A stretch of 64,000 nucleotides of DNA from Shewanella woodyi ATCC 51908 (GCF_000019525.1 NC_010506.1:2356001-2420000), one strand, 5' to 3'. Shown: positions 15,699-25,903, counted from the stretch's first letter. Numbers and translations are program-made. Notes: a model not told the origin generated them from the sequence alone.

Positions 15699-17876
15699 TT
15701 ACTTATTCAGTAAGCCACGGCTGCGAAGGAGTGGATCAATACCTGCTTCTTTGCCGCGAAACTCTTTATAGAGTTTCATCGGATCTTCACTTCCACCTTG
15801 TGAAAGGACTGTGTTTCTGAATGCATCGGCAGTGGCTTTATCAAAAATACCATTCTCTTTAAAGGCTTCAAATGCATCCGCACCTAAGATATCAGACCAC
15901 AGGTAACTGTAGTAACCAGCTGAATACCCACCAGAGAAGATATGAGCAAAGTATGTACTGCGGTAGCGTGGCGCGATCTCACTGATTAAACCCATCTTAT
16001 TCAGAGAGTCAGCTTCAAACTTAGCCGCATCTTTTGGCGTGAAGTCTGTGATAGTGTGCCAATCTAAATCAAGCTTAGTTGCTGCCATATATTCAACAGT
16101 AGCAAAGCCTTGATTGAATTTACTCGCGGCTTGGATCTTTTTAACCAGCTCTTGAGGAATAACTTCACCTGTTTTGTAGTGTTTAGCAAATTGAGCTAGT
16201 ACTTCAGGTTGTGTCATCCAGTTTTCCATTACTTGTGATGGGAATTCAACATAATCACGCGGTACAGAAGTACCAGCCTGTGAGCGATACTTTACATCAG
16301 ATAGAATACCGTGAAGTGCATGACCAAACTCATGGAAGAGTGTACTTGCTTCATCGAAGGTGAGCAGTGAAGGCTCATCACCGATTGGGCTAGGGTAGTT
16401 CAATACGTTAACAATGATCGGCATAGAGTCGACACCATTCATATCGTATTGTTTGCGGTAAGAGTTCATCCAAGCGCCACCACGTTTGCTATCACGAACG
16501 TAGTAGTCGCCTAAAAAGATCGCCATGAGTGAGCCATCTTTGTCATACACTTCCCAAGTGCGTACATCTTTATTGTACTTAGGTAGATCAGTGCGCTCTT
16601 TAACCGTGATACCAAATAAACGGTTAGCCGTGTAGAACACGCCTTTAAGGGTATTTTCTAATGAGAAGTAAGGGCGAGTTTGTTGCTCGTTGAAGCTATA
16701 TTTAGCCACACGGATCTTATCGGCATAATAATCCCAGTCCCAAGCGGCTAGTTTGAAGTTTCCACCTTGCTCATCGATTAGCTCCTGCATAACGGCAACT
16801 TCAGCTTCAGCTTGACCCAATGCAGCAGGCCATACCTTGTTTAGCAACTCATAGACATTTTCAGGTGTTTTAGCTGTGCGCTCTTCAAGTACTAAATGGG
16901 CGTGTGTTTTGTAACCTAGTAGCTGAGCACGCTCCGCACGTAAGGCTGCCATTTTAGCCAATATTTTTTTGTTATCATTGGCGTTATCATTGTTAGCACG
17001 CTCGATGTAGCCTTTGTAGAGCTTTTCACGAAGCTGACGGTTATCTGCGTAGGTTAAAAATGGCGTAATTGATGGGCGAGATGTGGTAAATACCCACTTG
17101 CCTTCATGTCCACGTTTAGTAGCGGTTTGCGCTGCCGTGCTGATAACATCACTCGGTAGTCCTGCCAGATCCGCTTCATTGTCGATAACGAGTTCGAATG
17201 CGTTGGTTTCAGCCAACAAGTTATCACCAAACTCTAGGCTTAGTTTGCCAATCTGCTCATTTAGGGCACGTAGCGTTGATTTATCCGCTTCGTTTAAGTT
17301 TGCGCCACCTCGAGTGAATGATTTATAGGTATCTTCAAGTAGTTTGGCTTGGGCTGTATTAAGGTTTAGTCCCTTACGCTGCTCATAAACGGCTTTCACT
17401 CTCTTGAATAATTTATCATTGAGTAAAACATCATCACCGGCAGCTGAAAGCATAGGCGACACCTCTTTAGAGATGGCTTGAAGCTCATCATTAGTGTCTG
17501 CACCAGTTAGGTTGTAGAAAACACTGGCAACTTTAGTCGTTAAGTTTCCAGAAAACTCCATCGCTTCAATGGTATTTGCAAAAGTAGGCGCCGCAGGGTT
17601 ATCGATGATGGCCTGAATTTCAGCCTTATGTTGTGCAATACCTGCTTTAAATGCGGGCAGGTAATGTTCGGGTTTAATTTTGTCGAAATCTGGAATACCA
17701 AAATAGGTGTCATATGGCTTAAAGAATGGATTAGAAGCATTATTTTCGATTATTTGCGCTGCTAGTACATTGGGTGCCACATTGGTTTCTGTTGTAGTTG
17801 AAGTGTTGCTACATGCACCTAAAGCGAGCGTGAGTGCAATGGCTGATACGAGTGGTTTGAGGGTTAATCCCTTCAT
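15699..17876 (-). CDS. dcp: Peptidyl-dipeptidase Dcp, M3 metallopeptidase, lipoprotein
   Basis: A 725-residue M3-family peptidase with the zinc site TLFHEFGHALHGIL (HExxH, around residue 513) and the downstream zinc-ligand Glu region. The sequence YFGIPDFDKIKPEHYLPAF near the N-terminus is typical of Dcp rather than oligopeptidase A. It would remove C-terminal dipeptides from peptides. A lipobox (LALGAC, Cys22) predicts membrane anchoring in the periplasm or outer membrane, unlike the E. coli enzyme. The start has GGGGAT upstream. It is monocistronic with its own terminator. Confidence 0.92.
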   Translation of the reverse strand: MKGLTLKPLVSAIALTLALGACSNTSTTTETNVAPNVLAAQIIENNASNPFFKPYDTYFGIPDFDKIKPEHYLPAFKAGIAQHKAEIQAIIDNPAAPTFANTIEAMEFSGNLTTKVASVFYNLTGADTNDELQAISKEVSPMLSAAGDDVLLNDKLFKRVKAVYEQRKGLNLNTAQAKLLEDTYKSFTRGGANLNEADKSTLRALNEQIGKLSLEFGDNLLAETNAFELVIDNEADLAGLPSDVISTAAQTATKRGHEGKWVFTTSRPSITPFLTYADNRQLREKLYKGYIERANNDNANDNKKILAKMAALRAERAQLLGYKTHAHLVLEERTAKTPENVYELLNKVWPAALGQAEAEVAVMQELIDEQGGNFKLAAWDWDYYADKIRVAKYSFNEQQTRPYFSLENTLKGVFYTANRLFGITVKERTDLPKYNKDVRTWEVYDKDGSLMAIFLGDYYVRDSKRGGAWMNSYRKQYDMNGVDSMPIIVNVLNYPSPIGDEPSLLTFDEASTLFHEFGHALHGILSDVKYRSQAGTSVPRDYVEFPSQVMENWMTQPEVLAQFAKHYKTGEVIPQELVKKIQAASKFNQGFATVEYMAATKLDLDWHTITDFTPKDAAKFEADSLNKMGLISEIAPRYRSTYFAHIFSGGYSAGYYSYLWSDILGADAFEAFKENGIFDKATADAFRNTVLSQGGSEDPMKLYKEFRGKEAGIDPLLRSRGLLNK

Positions 17877-18133
17877 ATTTTTATCCCCGATTATTTTGTT
17901 GAGTTGCTTTTATTGTGTAAACGCCAACATTGAGGTCAGATCATTTTGGCGAAGAAAATTGGATCAATCTTTTTCGTTAATGCCTTTAAATATCATGGTT
18001 GAAGGTGATAAATCCATCAAAATTATGTTTAGTTTGTAACAAATGTTTTGAGTGGTGTGTTTTTATACGCTAACTGACCAATTATATGGCAAACTAACAG
18101 AGTTTCTTGATAATAATAACAATTGGATAACCT

Positions 18134-19660
18134 ATGAAAACCCTTATTGGAACCTTGAGTTTACTCCTTGGTGTGATGCTGGCTTTCTCTGTGCAGGCTT
18201 TAAGTCCTAAATCGGAGAGTGTGGCTGATTATGCTGTCGAAAACTATGAAGATGCGATGTTAGATTCTCTGGCTAAACTGGTGACATTTAAGACTGTTGC
18301 GAAGGAGGGGATGACACCCGAAAATAATCCTGAGTTTATCGGTTTTAAGCAAGAGATAAAGAAATTAACTCAAGAGCTAGGTTTGACTTATTCAGATCAT
18401 GGTTATGTGTTGTTAATCGGCTTAGGCGATAGTGAGGATAAACTAGGGGTTATTACCCATGGTGATGTGCAGCCTGCAGATCCGGCGTTGTGGGCTCAAG
18501 ATCCTTTTTTGTTAGATACTCAATCTCAGCCAGGTAAGTTAATTGGTCGCGGCACTGAAGATGATAAAGGCGCCATTGTCACCGCCATGTATGCCATGAA
18601 ATCGATTAAAGATAAGCAACTTACATTAAGTAAGCGTATTGAGTTGATGGTCTACTTGGCTGAGGAATCTGACTGGGATCCTCTCAGGGAATTTCTTAAA
18701 GGCTATACCCCAGCTGAGATTAATATCACGATTGATGCCGAGTACCCTGTGGTTACCGCTGAAAAGGGGTGGAGTCAAATTACCTTCACGATTCCTAATC
18801 TTGATGGCGAGTTAATAGGTAAGTCCCATGATAAGCACTCTGCTAATTTACTTTCATTTTCAGGTGGGTACTTCTCAAGTCAGATCCCTCAACAAGCAAA
18901 AGCGAGTTTATCTAATGTTTCATCCCCTTTATTGGCCAAACTTAAAACCATTGTAACCAAGCAGGAGGGGATGGCTTATCGTTTTGAGTCCAAGGGGGAG
19001 CATTTAACTATTTTTGCTGACGGTAAAGCAGCGCACTCCTCTTCGCCAAAAGATGGGGTGAATGCGGTAACGCATTTAGCCCAACTTCTGTCAGCACATC
19101 ACTGGCCTAAGTCTCAGGCTTCATTAACGCAAAGCTTCATTCACGAGTTAATTGGTTTGGGAGTTGAGGCTGAACTGTTTGGGGATATCGCCTATAACGA
19201 TGGATTTATGGGTCCTATGACATTGGCGCCAACGGTGGTGAAGCAAACACAAAAGGGCACTGAGGTGACGCTAAATTTACGCCGTCCTGTGGGGAAAACT
19301 CCCGAGCTTTTGGATATTCAAACTGCACAGGCACTCGAGCTTTGGCAGGTTAAGCATGATATCAAGTTAAAAGATGTAGAAACTTATTGGGGTAAGCCTA
19401 TGGTGATGGGAAACGCGCCTCATCTGGATACTCTGCTGGCTGTTTTCTCACACTTCACAGGGATTAAAGATCCTAAGCCTGTTTCTATTGGGGGCTCAAC
19501 CAACAGTAAGCTCTTTCCTAATGCGTTAAGTTTTGGTCCCACCATGCCAGGTAAGGCATATACGGGACACACGGAGAATGAGTTTATGACTCAGAAGCAG
19601 TTTATGTTGAATTTAAAGATGTATACCGCGGCGTTTATTGAGTTAGCGGTTGAGAAGTAA
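18134..19660 (+). CDS. M20 family metallopeptidase (PepV-like dipeptidase), exported
   Basis: A 508-residue protein with a signal peptide (cleavage near SVQA) and the M20 di-zinc site: ITHGDVQPADP (His, catalytic Asp), GRGTEDDKGAIV (bridging Asp), LAEESDWDPL (catalytic Glu and ligand) and GHTENEF (last His ligand). The family cleaves dipeptides or trims peptides. The PepV/Xaa-His-like layout with a long lid domain is compatible with a broad dipeptidase. With Dcp and GGT next to it, a role in periplasmic peptide scavenging is likely. The stretch upstream to the divergent Dcp gene is 257 bp. Confidence 0.88.
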   Translation: MKTLIGTLSLLLGVMLAFSVQALSPKSESVADYAVENYEDAMLDSLAKLVTFKTVAKEGMTPENNPEFIGFKQEIKKLTQELGLTYSDHGYVLLIGLGDSEDKLGVITHGDVQPADPALWAQDPFLLDTQSQPGKLIGRGTEDDKGAIVTAMYAMKSIKDKQLTLSKRIELMVYLAEESDWDPLREFLKGYTPAEINITIDAEYPVVTAEKGWSQITFTIPNLDGELIGKSHDKHSANLLSFSGGYFSSQIPQQAKASLSNVSSPLLAKLKTIVTKQEGMAYRFESKGEHLTIFADGKAAHSSSPKDGVNAVTHLAQLLSAHHWPKSQASLTQSFIHELIGLGVEAELFGDIAYNDGFMGPMTLAPTVVKQTQKGTEVTLNLRRPVGKTPELLDIQTAQALELWQVKHDIKLKDVETYWGKPMVMGNAPHLDTLLAVFSHFTGIKDPKPVSIGGSTNSKLFPNALSFGPTMPGKAYTGHTENEFMTQKQFMLNLKMYTAAFIELAVEK

Positions 19661-19665
19661 GGTGT

Positions 19666-19697
19666 AAAAAATCGCCAGTGTTTGGCACTGGCGATCT
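19666..19697 (-). terminator. Bidirectional terminator between the convergent M20 peptidase and ggt
   Basis: ATCGCCAGTG pairs with CACTGGCGAT across TTTGG. The minus-strand side has a run of six T and the plus-strand side a weaker CTCTTGTT tract, so it can serve both genes. Confidence 0.85.
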
Positions 19698-19754
19698 CTT
19701 GTTACTATTGACTCTAGACTCGTTCTGTATTTTAAATTGGCTAAATGAAGTCCA

Positions 19755-21500
19755 TTAATAGCCTAAGGTTTCACTGCCTGCACGCCTTGGATCCGATGCG
19801 CCAAAGATGCCTTTCTCTGTCACCATAATTGATTGAGTAGAGCCCATAGCATTATTGATTTTCACCTTATGCCCTTTAGCCCTTAGCAGCTCTATGGTGT
19901 CACGATTTAAAGTATGCTCAACTCGTAACAGATCCGGTTGCCATTGATGGTGAATACGTGGCGCTGCAGTGGCTTCAGCAATATTAAGATCGTGATCGAT
20001 AACATTCATGATGATCTGCATCGTAGTATTGATAATACGTGAGCCACCAGGACTGCCCGTGACAATAAAGGGCTTGCCATCTTTCATCACTATGGTTGGA
20101 CTCATGGAGCTTAATGGGCGTTTATTTCCTTCTACAGCGTTTGCATCACCACCGACTAAGCCATAGCCATTTGGTGTGCCTGGTTTAGCGGAGAAGTCAT
20201 CCATCTCGTTGTTCAGTAATATTCCTGTGCCTTTAGCCACTAAACCTGAGCCATAACTGAAGTTAAGGGTGTAAGTATTGGAGACAGCATTGCCCCATTT
20301 ATCAACAACCGAGTAATGAGTCGTTTGGTTGCTTTCATAGGGGGCTAAGTTACCGGGTTTTACTTCGCTACTGGGTGTCGCCTTATTGATGGCTATCTGG
20401 CTGGCGAGCTTTTTGGCGTAATCTTTATTGATAAGGGCTTGTACTGGCACTTTATAAAAATCTGGATCGCCTAAATATTCGCTGCGATCGGCATAAGCGC
20501 GGCGCATCGATTCAGTCATCAAGTGTAAGGTAGCAGCAGTATTATGGCCAAGCTTATCGATAGGGAACTGCTCAAGAATGTTAAGCATCTCTATAATATG
20601 CACGCCTCCTGATGAAGGAGGGGGCATAGAGACAACTTGATAACCTCGATAATCACCTTGAACAGGTTTACGCTCAACCACTTTATAGTTTTTGAGATCA
20701 TCCAATGTCATGATCCCACCAGCATCTTGTATTGCAGCCACCAGTTTCTCGGCTGTTTCACCTTGATAAAAACCTTTACTGCCCTTTTGTGCTATCAGCG
20801 ACAGCGAGTGAGCTAATTCAGGCTGCTTTAACAGATCTCCGACCTGATAGTCACTTCCATCGGCTTTATAAAAGATCTCAGCAGAACTTGGCCATTGAGC
20901 AATACGGCGCTTTAAACCTGTGAGTGATGTGGAGAGATCTGGGGTCACAGAAATACCATTTTTTGCCATCTTAATGGCGGCGTTGGTGGCCTGTTTCATG
21001 GTCATGGTGCCGTATTTTTGTAAGGCCAGCTCCATCCCCATTACAGTGCCAGGCACGCCAACGGCTAAGCCATGCTCTCGACTGAGCGCGGCAACTGGGT
21101 CGCCTTGCTCATTGAGGAAGATATCTTTGTGCGCTTTAGAAGGCGCCATTTCACGGTAATCAATTGCTATGGTTCTGTTTTGCTCTGCCAGATGAACTAA
21201 CATAAATCCACCACCGCCAATATTACCTGCCCTTGGTAGGGTGACTGCTAAACTAAAGCCAACAGCGACAGCTGCATCTACGGCGTTGCCACCTTGCTTT
21301 AATATCTCGACACCAGCTTGCGTGGCTAAGGCTTCCTGACTAGATACCATGCCATGCTTAGCCCAGATAGGCTGCGCCGTTGCCATATGGCTGTAGATAG
21401 ATGCTTCTTTAGCCTGTGCTGGTGAAACAAAGGCTGAGGATAGAGTGATGAGCGGGGCTGCTATCGACATGGCGACGAGTAAGGTCTTGAACGCGCGCAT
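19755..21500 (-). CDS. ggt: Gamma-glutamyltransferase
   Basis: A 581-residue periplasmic Ntn-hydrolase with a signal peptide and a proenzyme layout. The catalytic threonine, by family position Thr393, is in NQTTHYSVVDKWGNAVSNT and is preceded by the large-subunit segment. Other landmarks are GGNAVDAAVAVGFSLAVT, GNIGGGGFMLVHL, MPPPSSGGVHIIEMLNILEQ and GSPGGSRIINTT. After self-cleavage it would hydrolyse or transfer the gamma-glutamyl group of glutathione and related peptides. AAGGAAG lies before the start. The convergent M20 dipeptidase could process the Cys-Gly product, which is inference from proximity. Confidence 0.95.
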   Translation of the reverse strand: MRAFKTLLVAMSIAAPLITLSSAFVSPAQAKEASIYSHMATAQPIWAKHGMVSSQEALATQAGVEILKQGGNAVDAAVAVGFSLAVTLPRAGNIGGGGFMLVHLAEQNRTIAIDYREMAPSKAHKDIFLNEQGDPVAALSREHGLAVGVPGTVMGMELALQKYGTMTMKQATNAAIKMAKNGISVTPDLSTSLTGLKRRIAQWPSSAEIFYKADGSDYQVGDLLKQPELAHSLSLIAQKGSKGFYQGETAEKLVAAIQDAGGIMTLDDLKNYKVVERKPVQGDYRGYQVVSMPPPSSGGVHIIEMLNILEQFPIDKLGHNTAATLHLMTESMRRAYADRSEYLGDPDFYKVPVQALINKDYAKKLASQIAINKATPSSEVKPGNLAPYESNQTTHYSVVDKWGNAVSNTYTLNFSYGSGLVAKGTGILLNNEMDDFSAKPGTPNGYGLVGGDANAVEGNKRPLSSMSPTIVMKDGKPFIVTGSPGGSRIINTTMQIIMNVIDHDLNIAEATAAPRIHHQWQPDLLRVEHTLNRDTIELLRAKGHKVKINNAMGSTQSIMVTEKGIFGASDPRRAGSETLGY

Positions 21501-21676
21501 AAGCTTCCTTGTTATTACTTATAATTAATTATCAGTGCAATGTGACGTTAAAGAAAACAAATTGCAAGTGGTAGCCAAGTTATCATTTTTTTGCCAGAGT
21601 TTGTGTCCCTGATTTTTCGAGCGTTTGTGTTATTCTCAATAATCTGTTTTTTAATCACTTTTGAGCCAGAGTTTTG

Positions 21677-22894
21677 ATGTCAGAGATCCAGATTGAATTT
21701 ATCCCAGCAATTTCATTAATCTCTGCTCAGGAGTGGAATCAGTTAATGGTGACGAGCTCCGATGAAGGAGCGAGCGTTAACCCTTTTGTGCGACATGAGT
21801 ATTTAGCCGCATTGGAGTCAAGTGGTTGCGTTTGTGCTAAAACAGGCTGGACACCGATGCATCTTACTGTACTACAAGGTGAGAAACGCTTGGCGGTGAT
21901 GCCACTTTATGAAAAGACTCACTCCTATGGAGAGTATGTTTTTGATTGGGCATGGGCCGAGGCCTATGAGCGAAACAGTATCGATTATTATCCTAAATTA
22001 CTCTGTGCTATCCCTTTTACGCCAGTAACGGGGCCGAGAGTGGGGATGGCTAAGAGCTTAACTCAGAGTGAAGCGGCATTAGTGTGGTCAAAGATTACTG
22101 AGCATTTTAGTGAGATGCTGCAAAAGAGTGGGTACTCGAGTTGGCATGCGCTGTTTTTAACTAAGCCTGAGTGTGACATGTTTTCAAAGCAAAATGCATT
22201 GAGCCGAGTTGGTACCCAGTTTCATTGGATGAATAAAGGCTATCAAAGCTTTGAAGATTATCTGGCAGCGATGAATTCACGAAAACGTAAGGATATTCGT
22301 AAAGAGCGTTACAGAGTCGCTCAACATGGGCTCACTATGCGTTTTGTGGATGGTGGGGAGGTGACCGATGAGCAGTGGCTGGCGTTTACTCACTGTTATC
22401 AAATGACTTACGCCAAACGTTCGGGCCATTATGGTTATCTTAATTTATCTTTTTTTAAATCATTAGCGCAAAATATGCCTCAGCAGATAAAGTTACTGCT
22501 AGTGGAGACGAATGAGGGTGACAGTGGTGCTGATTATGAGGATAAGCAGGGCCAACGAATTATTGCATCAGCACTCTATTTTTGTAGCGATACCCACCTT
22601 TATGGACGTTACTGGGGAGCATTAGAGACGATTGAAGGGCTACATTTTGAGGTTTGTTATTATCAGGGGATTGAGTATTGCATTGCACAGGGATTACAAA
22701 CTTTTGATGCTGGGGCTCAAGGGGAACATAAGGTCCCCCGAGGGTTCGAGCCAGTAGCTATCTATTCAAATCATGATATTGCTCATCCCGCCTTTCGTGA
22801 TGCGATTGAACATTTTACTCACCAAGAACGGACTCAGATAAGCTGCTATATGAAAGAGATGAGTCAATCACTGCCATTTAAGTCTAGTGATTAA
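21677..22894 (+). CDS. FemAB/GNAT-like peptidoglycan-associated acyltransferase family protein (COG3146)
   Basis: A 405-residue cytoplasmic protein. It carries the family strings NPFVRHEYLAALESSG, GWTPMHLTVL, the central basic motif MNSRKRKDIRKERYRV, GRYWGA--EGLHFEVCYYQGIEYCI and the C-terminal GAQGEHKVPRGFEP. These define the DUF482/COG3146 group with two tandem GNAT-like folds related to FemAB. The substrate is unknown. The ATG at 21677 is used; the TTG codon just before it is an alternative. Its stop overlaps the stop of the convergent LysE-family gene. Confidence 0.85.
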   Translation: MSEIQIEFIPAISLISAQEWNQLMVTSSDEGASVNPFVRHEYLAALESSGCVCAKTGWTPMHLTVLQGEKRLAVMPLYEKTHSYGEYVFDWAWAEAYERNSIDYYPKLLCAIPFTPVTGPRVGMAKSLTQSEAALVWSKITEHFSEMLQKSGYSSWHALFLTKPECDMFSKQNALSRVGTQFHWMNKGYQSFEDYLAAMNSRKRKDIRKERYRVAQHGLTMRFVDGGEVTDEQWLAFTHCYQMTYAKRSGHYGYLNLSFFKSLAQNMPQQIKLLLVETNEGDSGADYEDKQGQRIIASALYFCSDTHLYGRYWGALETIEGLHFEVCYYQGIEYCIAQGLQTFDAGAQGEHKVPRGFEPVAIYSNHDIAHPAFRDAIEHFTHQERTQISCYMKEMSQSLPFKSSD

Positions 22895-23508
22895 CCTAAG
22901 GCTAGCCAGAAGCCAACACCTATCATAAGTGAGCCTGCTATCCGGTTCATCCATTTGATATTATCCCCACGGCTTAAGAAGATCTTTAAGCTTTTTCCTC
23001 CAGCAGCGTAGGCTAACATGCTGATGAGCTCAGTGAAGAGTATGATGCTGAGTAGCGCGACAAATTGAGGAGCAAGCTCCTTGTCGACATTGATAAAAGG
23101 GGGAAGCAGGGAGATCATAAATGCCCAGCCTTTGGGGTTGGCAATCGCAGTGATAAAACCTTGTGAGATAAGCGTGCTATTACTAATCCTAGCAGATTGT
23201 TCATCTAGCTTGGCCATCTTACCTTTAGCACGCCACATCTGAACACCGATATAGGCTAAATAGATACCGCCTACCCATTTCAATACCTCAAAGATTTGTG
23301 GGTAGTTAAGCATGATACTTGCAACGCCCATGACCGCTGCGATGGCGACTAAAGCGACACCGACAAGTTCACCTATCATCATCCATAAGGTACGGCGAAC
23401 ACCAATACTCATACCTAATGTCATGGCGAGTGTCATGCACATTCCCGGAGTGATTGAGACAAAGAAAAAAGTGGGCAGAAAAACCGCAAGTAGAGCAAAA
23501 TCCGGCAT
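22891..23508 (-). CDS. LysE/RhtB family amino-acid exporter
   Basis: A 205-residue inner-membrane protein with six hydrophobic segments and the LysE-superfamily N-terminal signature FVSITPGMCMTLAMTLGMSIGVRRTLW, followed by GGIYLAYIGVQMW and the loop NPKGWAFMISLLPPF. Members export amino acids such as lysine, threonine or homoserine lactone; the substrate here cannot be assigned. The gene converges on the COG3146 gene with overlapping stop codons (22891-22894). Confidence 0.92.
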   Translation of the reverse strand: MPDFALLAVFLPTFFFVSITPGMCMTLAMTLGMSIGVRRTLWMMIGELVGVALVAIAAVMGVASIMLNYPQIFEVLKWVGGIYLAYIGVQMWRAKGKMAKLDEQSARISNSTLISQGFITAIANPKGWAFMISLLPPFINVDKELAPQFVALLSIILFTELISMLAYAAGGKSLKIFLSRGDNIKWMNRIAGSLMIGVGFWLALG

Positions 23509-23572
23509 GTTAATAGGCTATCTTAAAAGTAATGAAGGGTTAAGTTTATCCCTATATTTGTCCACTGAAAAC

Positions 23573-23599
23573 AAAAAACCAGCCACTTGGGCTGGTTTT
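23573..23599 (-). terminator. Terminator of hppD
   Basis: Read on the minus strand, AAAACCAGCC pairs with GGCTGGTTTT across CAAGT and continues into a T-run. It lies about 60 bases beyond the hppD stop codon. Confidence 0.85.
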
Positions 23600-23659
23600 A
23601 CATCTAGGTAACCTAGTTAAGCAGTCAATGTAACCTAACTGACTGAATATGCGTGAAGT

Positions 23660-24700
23660 TTATAGTACACCACGGCGCTGTTGATCGCGCTCAATTGATT
23701 GGAATAGTGCGGTAAAGTTACCTTCACCAAACCCTAGGTTATTTTTACGTTGTATGATCTCAATAAATATAGGACCAAATAGGTTCTTAGTGAAGATCTG
23801 CAAAAGATATCCATCTTCATCACCATCAACCAAAATCTGGTGGTGCTTGATGCGCTCTCTGTCTTCAGTGACCTGAGGAAGCTTGTCAAAGATAGTTTCA
23901 TAATATTCAGGGATAATATCTAGTGTCTGAATTGATGAACCTTCCATCGCATCAAGTGAGGCGACAATATCGCGACTTCTAAATGCTAAATGCTGAACAC
24001 CTGGGCCATCATAGTCTCTTAGGTACTCATCAATTTGGTTTTTGTCATTGCCTTTACCTTCATTGATTGGAATACAGAAGCTGCCATCTGGCGAGCGCAG
24101 TGCATAGGAAACCAGTGCTGTTTGAGAACCTTTGATGTCAAAGTAACGCACCTCAGTAAAACCAAAAATATCTTTATAGAAGTTTGCCCACTTCTCCATC
24201 GTGCCCTTGTAGACATTATTGGTTAAGTGATCGACTTCAATAAACCCTTTCTCTTGGGTCACAACTGGGTTTTCTAGATCGACGAAATCATGCTTGTAGA
24301 TATTATTCTCTTCACCAAAGATATCGATAAAGTAGATAAGGCTGTCGCCAATACCGTAGATGGCAGGGTAAGGATGATCCTTACTCGCTTCATCTGCAGG
24401 CTTAGCACCACGCTCAACTGCGCCTTCGAAAGCAAACTTAGCATCCTCTACACGCCAGCCCATTGAGCAGATGGCTGGTCCGTGGCTTTTAGCAAACTCT
24501 GAAGAAAATCCACTACGTTCGTTGTTTAAGAGGAAATTAATATCATTTTGTTTGTAGTAGGCAATGTCCTTTGTTTTGCTCTTTTTTAGTTTTGAAAAAC
24601 CAAAATCGATAAAAACCTGATGCATGAAGTCATGTTCTGGTGTAGCAAATTCTGTAAATTCGATACCCAGTAATCCCAGTGGATTTTGTTCGCTTGCCAT
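23660..24700 (-). CDS. hppD: 4-hydroxyphenylpyruvate dioxygenase
   Basis: A 346-residue enzyme made of two vicinal-oxygen-chelate domains. The three iron ligands are visible at His158 (EVDHLTNNV), His237 (VQHLAFRS) and Glu314 (FIEIIQRK) when numbered from the ATG at 24700. GAGGATAAG precedes that ATG, so I prefer it to the open frame reaching 24739. The enzyme converts 4-hydroxyphenylpyruvate to homogentisate in tyrosine breakdown and melanin-like pigment formation. Homogentisate dioxygenase is not in the window. A LysR regulator is divergent and is the likely controller. Confidence 0.96.
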   Translation of the reverse strand: MASEQNPLGLLGIEFTEFATPEHDFMHQVFIDFGFSKLKKSKTKDIAYYKQNDINFLLNNERSGFSSEFAKSHGPAICSMGWRVEDAKFAFEGAVERGAKPADEASKDHPYPAIYGIGDSLIYFIDIFGEENNIYKHDFVDLENPVVTQEKGFIEVDHLTNNVYKGTMEKWANFYKDIFGFTEVRYFDIKGSQTALVSYALRSPDGSFCIPINEGKGNDKNQIDEYLRDYDGPGVQHLAFRSRDIVASLDAMEGSSIQTLDIIPEYYETIFDKLPQVTEDRERIKHHQILVDGDEDGYLLQIFTKNLFGPIFIEIIQRKNNLGFGEGNFTALFQSIERDQQRRGVL

Positions 24701-24913
24701 TGTCTTATCCTCGTTCAATTTAACATCACACGCCGCCACTCTTCGATGGCTGTTGAGTGAAGCATTTACTGTTCACTAAAAGTCGTGGTAATGAGTGCTT
24801 ATCTATTAAGCGTCGTCTTGTTTGCTATCTTCACCCAGTTTAATGACATATCTGCGTTGATATTGATCATGTACTGATTCTATGTGTGATCTAAGTATCA
24901 ATTTAGTTGGTGA

Positions 24914-24957
24914 CTTGAACAAAAAAAAGAATAATAATTAGCTTATCTTGAACAAAA
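24914..24957. promoter_or_regulatory. Direct repeats in the hppD-lysR divergent promoter
   Basis: CTTGAACAAAA occurs at 24914-24924 and again at 24947-24957, exactly 33 bp apart (three helical turns), just before the LysR start and in the hppD upstream region. Spacing on one face of DNA suggests binding by a multimeric regulator. Binding by the neighbouring LysR protein is an inference. Confidence 0.4.
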
Positions 24958-24997
24958 TATTAGATGGTATTGTATTGTTTACACCCTTGGAGGTCAT

Positions 24998-25903
24998 ATG
25001 CGGATAGATGTCGACACATTCAAAGTGCTTGAGATATTAGTCGAGGAGGGAAGCTTCGCTAAGGCCGCAGAGCGTTTACATAAGGCTCAGTCTGCGGTGA
25101 GTTATCAAGTTAAAAAACTTGAACATCACTTAGGTGTAAAGCTTTTTTGTCGGGATCAGTACCGTGCTGAATTAACACCTGAGGGTAGGGTTATCCTTGC
25201 TGAAGGGCAAAAATTGTTGCAATACCTTGCCAACATTGAACATTTAGCCAGCAAGTTCAGTGATGGGTGGGAGCCAAAACTTGAGCTCATTGTCGATGGA
25301 TCTTTGCCGATGGAGCCCATTATGAAGGCATTGAAACGGATGACGTTGGAAAATATCCCCACAAAAATCCAGTTGAATGTGGAGTTTTTGGCTGGTGTTC
25401 AGGCAAGGTTCGAGCGCGATCAAGCTGATTTGATGTTAGTGAAAGACTACAGAACTGGCCCTCATTACCGTCCACAATCCCTTCCAGATATCACAACCAT
25501 TTTGGTTGTTTCATCAAGCCACCCATTGGCGAACACTCATGATGTTTCACTGCTTGAGTTACAAAGCCATGTTGAGTTGACCATAGAAGATTCTTCATCC
25601 GATATTCATTATCACGATGAGTTGCAGTTTGGCGGTGATAAAGTGTTTTATCTTTCGGGCTTTATCATGAAGAAAAATGCGTTGGAAATGGGGCTTGGCT
25701 TTGGGTGGATGCCAGATTTTCTTATTCATCAGGAGTTGGCAAGTGGCGAGATGGTTGAAGTCGACTTTACTGGGGGAAGTCGGTATACCTTCACACCTAA
25801 GCTGGTGTCGACAATGGAGCGCCCTCTGGGAAAGGCTGGACAACTATTTACTGAGTTCATTCTTGATGAGTTTGCTAAAGCTGAACTCTCATACTCGCTT
25901 TAG
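24998..25903 (+). CDS. LysR family transcriptional regulator
   Basis: A 301-residue protein with a typical LysR winged HTH at the N-terminus (VDTFKVLEILVEEGSFAKAAERLHKAQSAVSYQVKKLEHHLGVKLF) and a periplasmic-binding-like effector domain behind it. GGAGG precedes the ATG. It is divergent from hppD across about 300 bp, the classic LysR-target arrangement, so tyrosine catabolism is the likely regulon. The effector is unknown. Confidence 0.92.
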   Translation: MRIDVDTFKVLEILVEEGSFAKAAERLHKAQSAVSYQVKKLEHHLGVKLFCRDQYRAELTPEGRVILAEGQKLLQYLANIEHLASKFSDGWEPKLELIVDGSLPMEPIMKALKRMTLENIPTKIQLNVEFLAGVQARFERDQADLMLVKDYRTGPHYRPQSLPDITTILVVSSSHPLANTHDVSLLELQSHVELTIEDSSSDIHYHDELQFGGDKVFYLSGFIMKKNALEMGLGFGWMPDFLIHQELASGEMVEVDFTGGSRYTFTPKLVSTMERPLGKAGQLFTEFILDEFAKAELSYSL

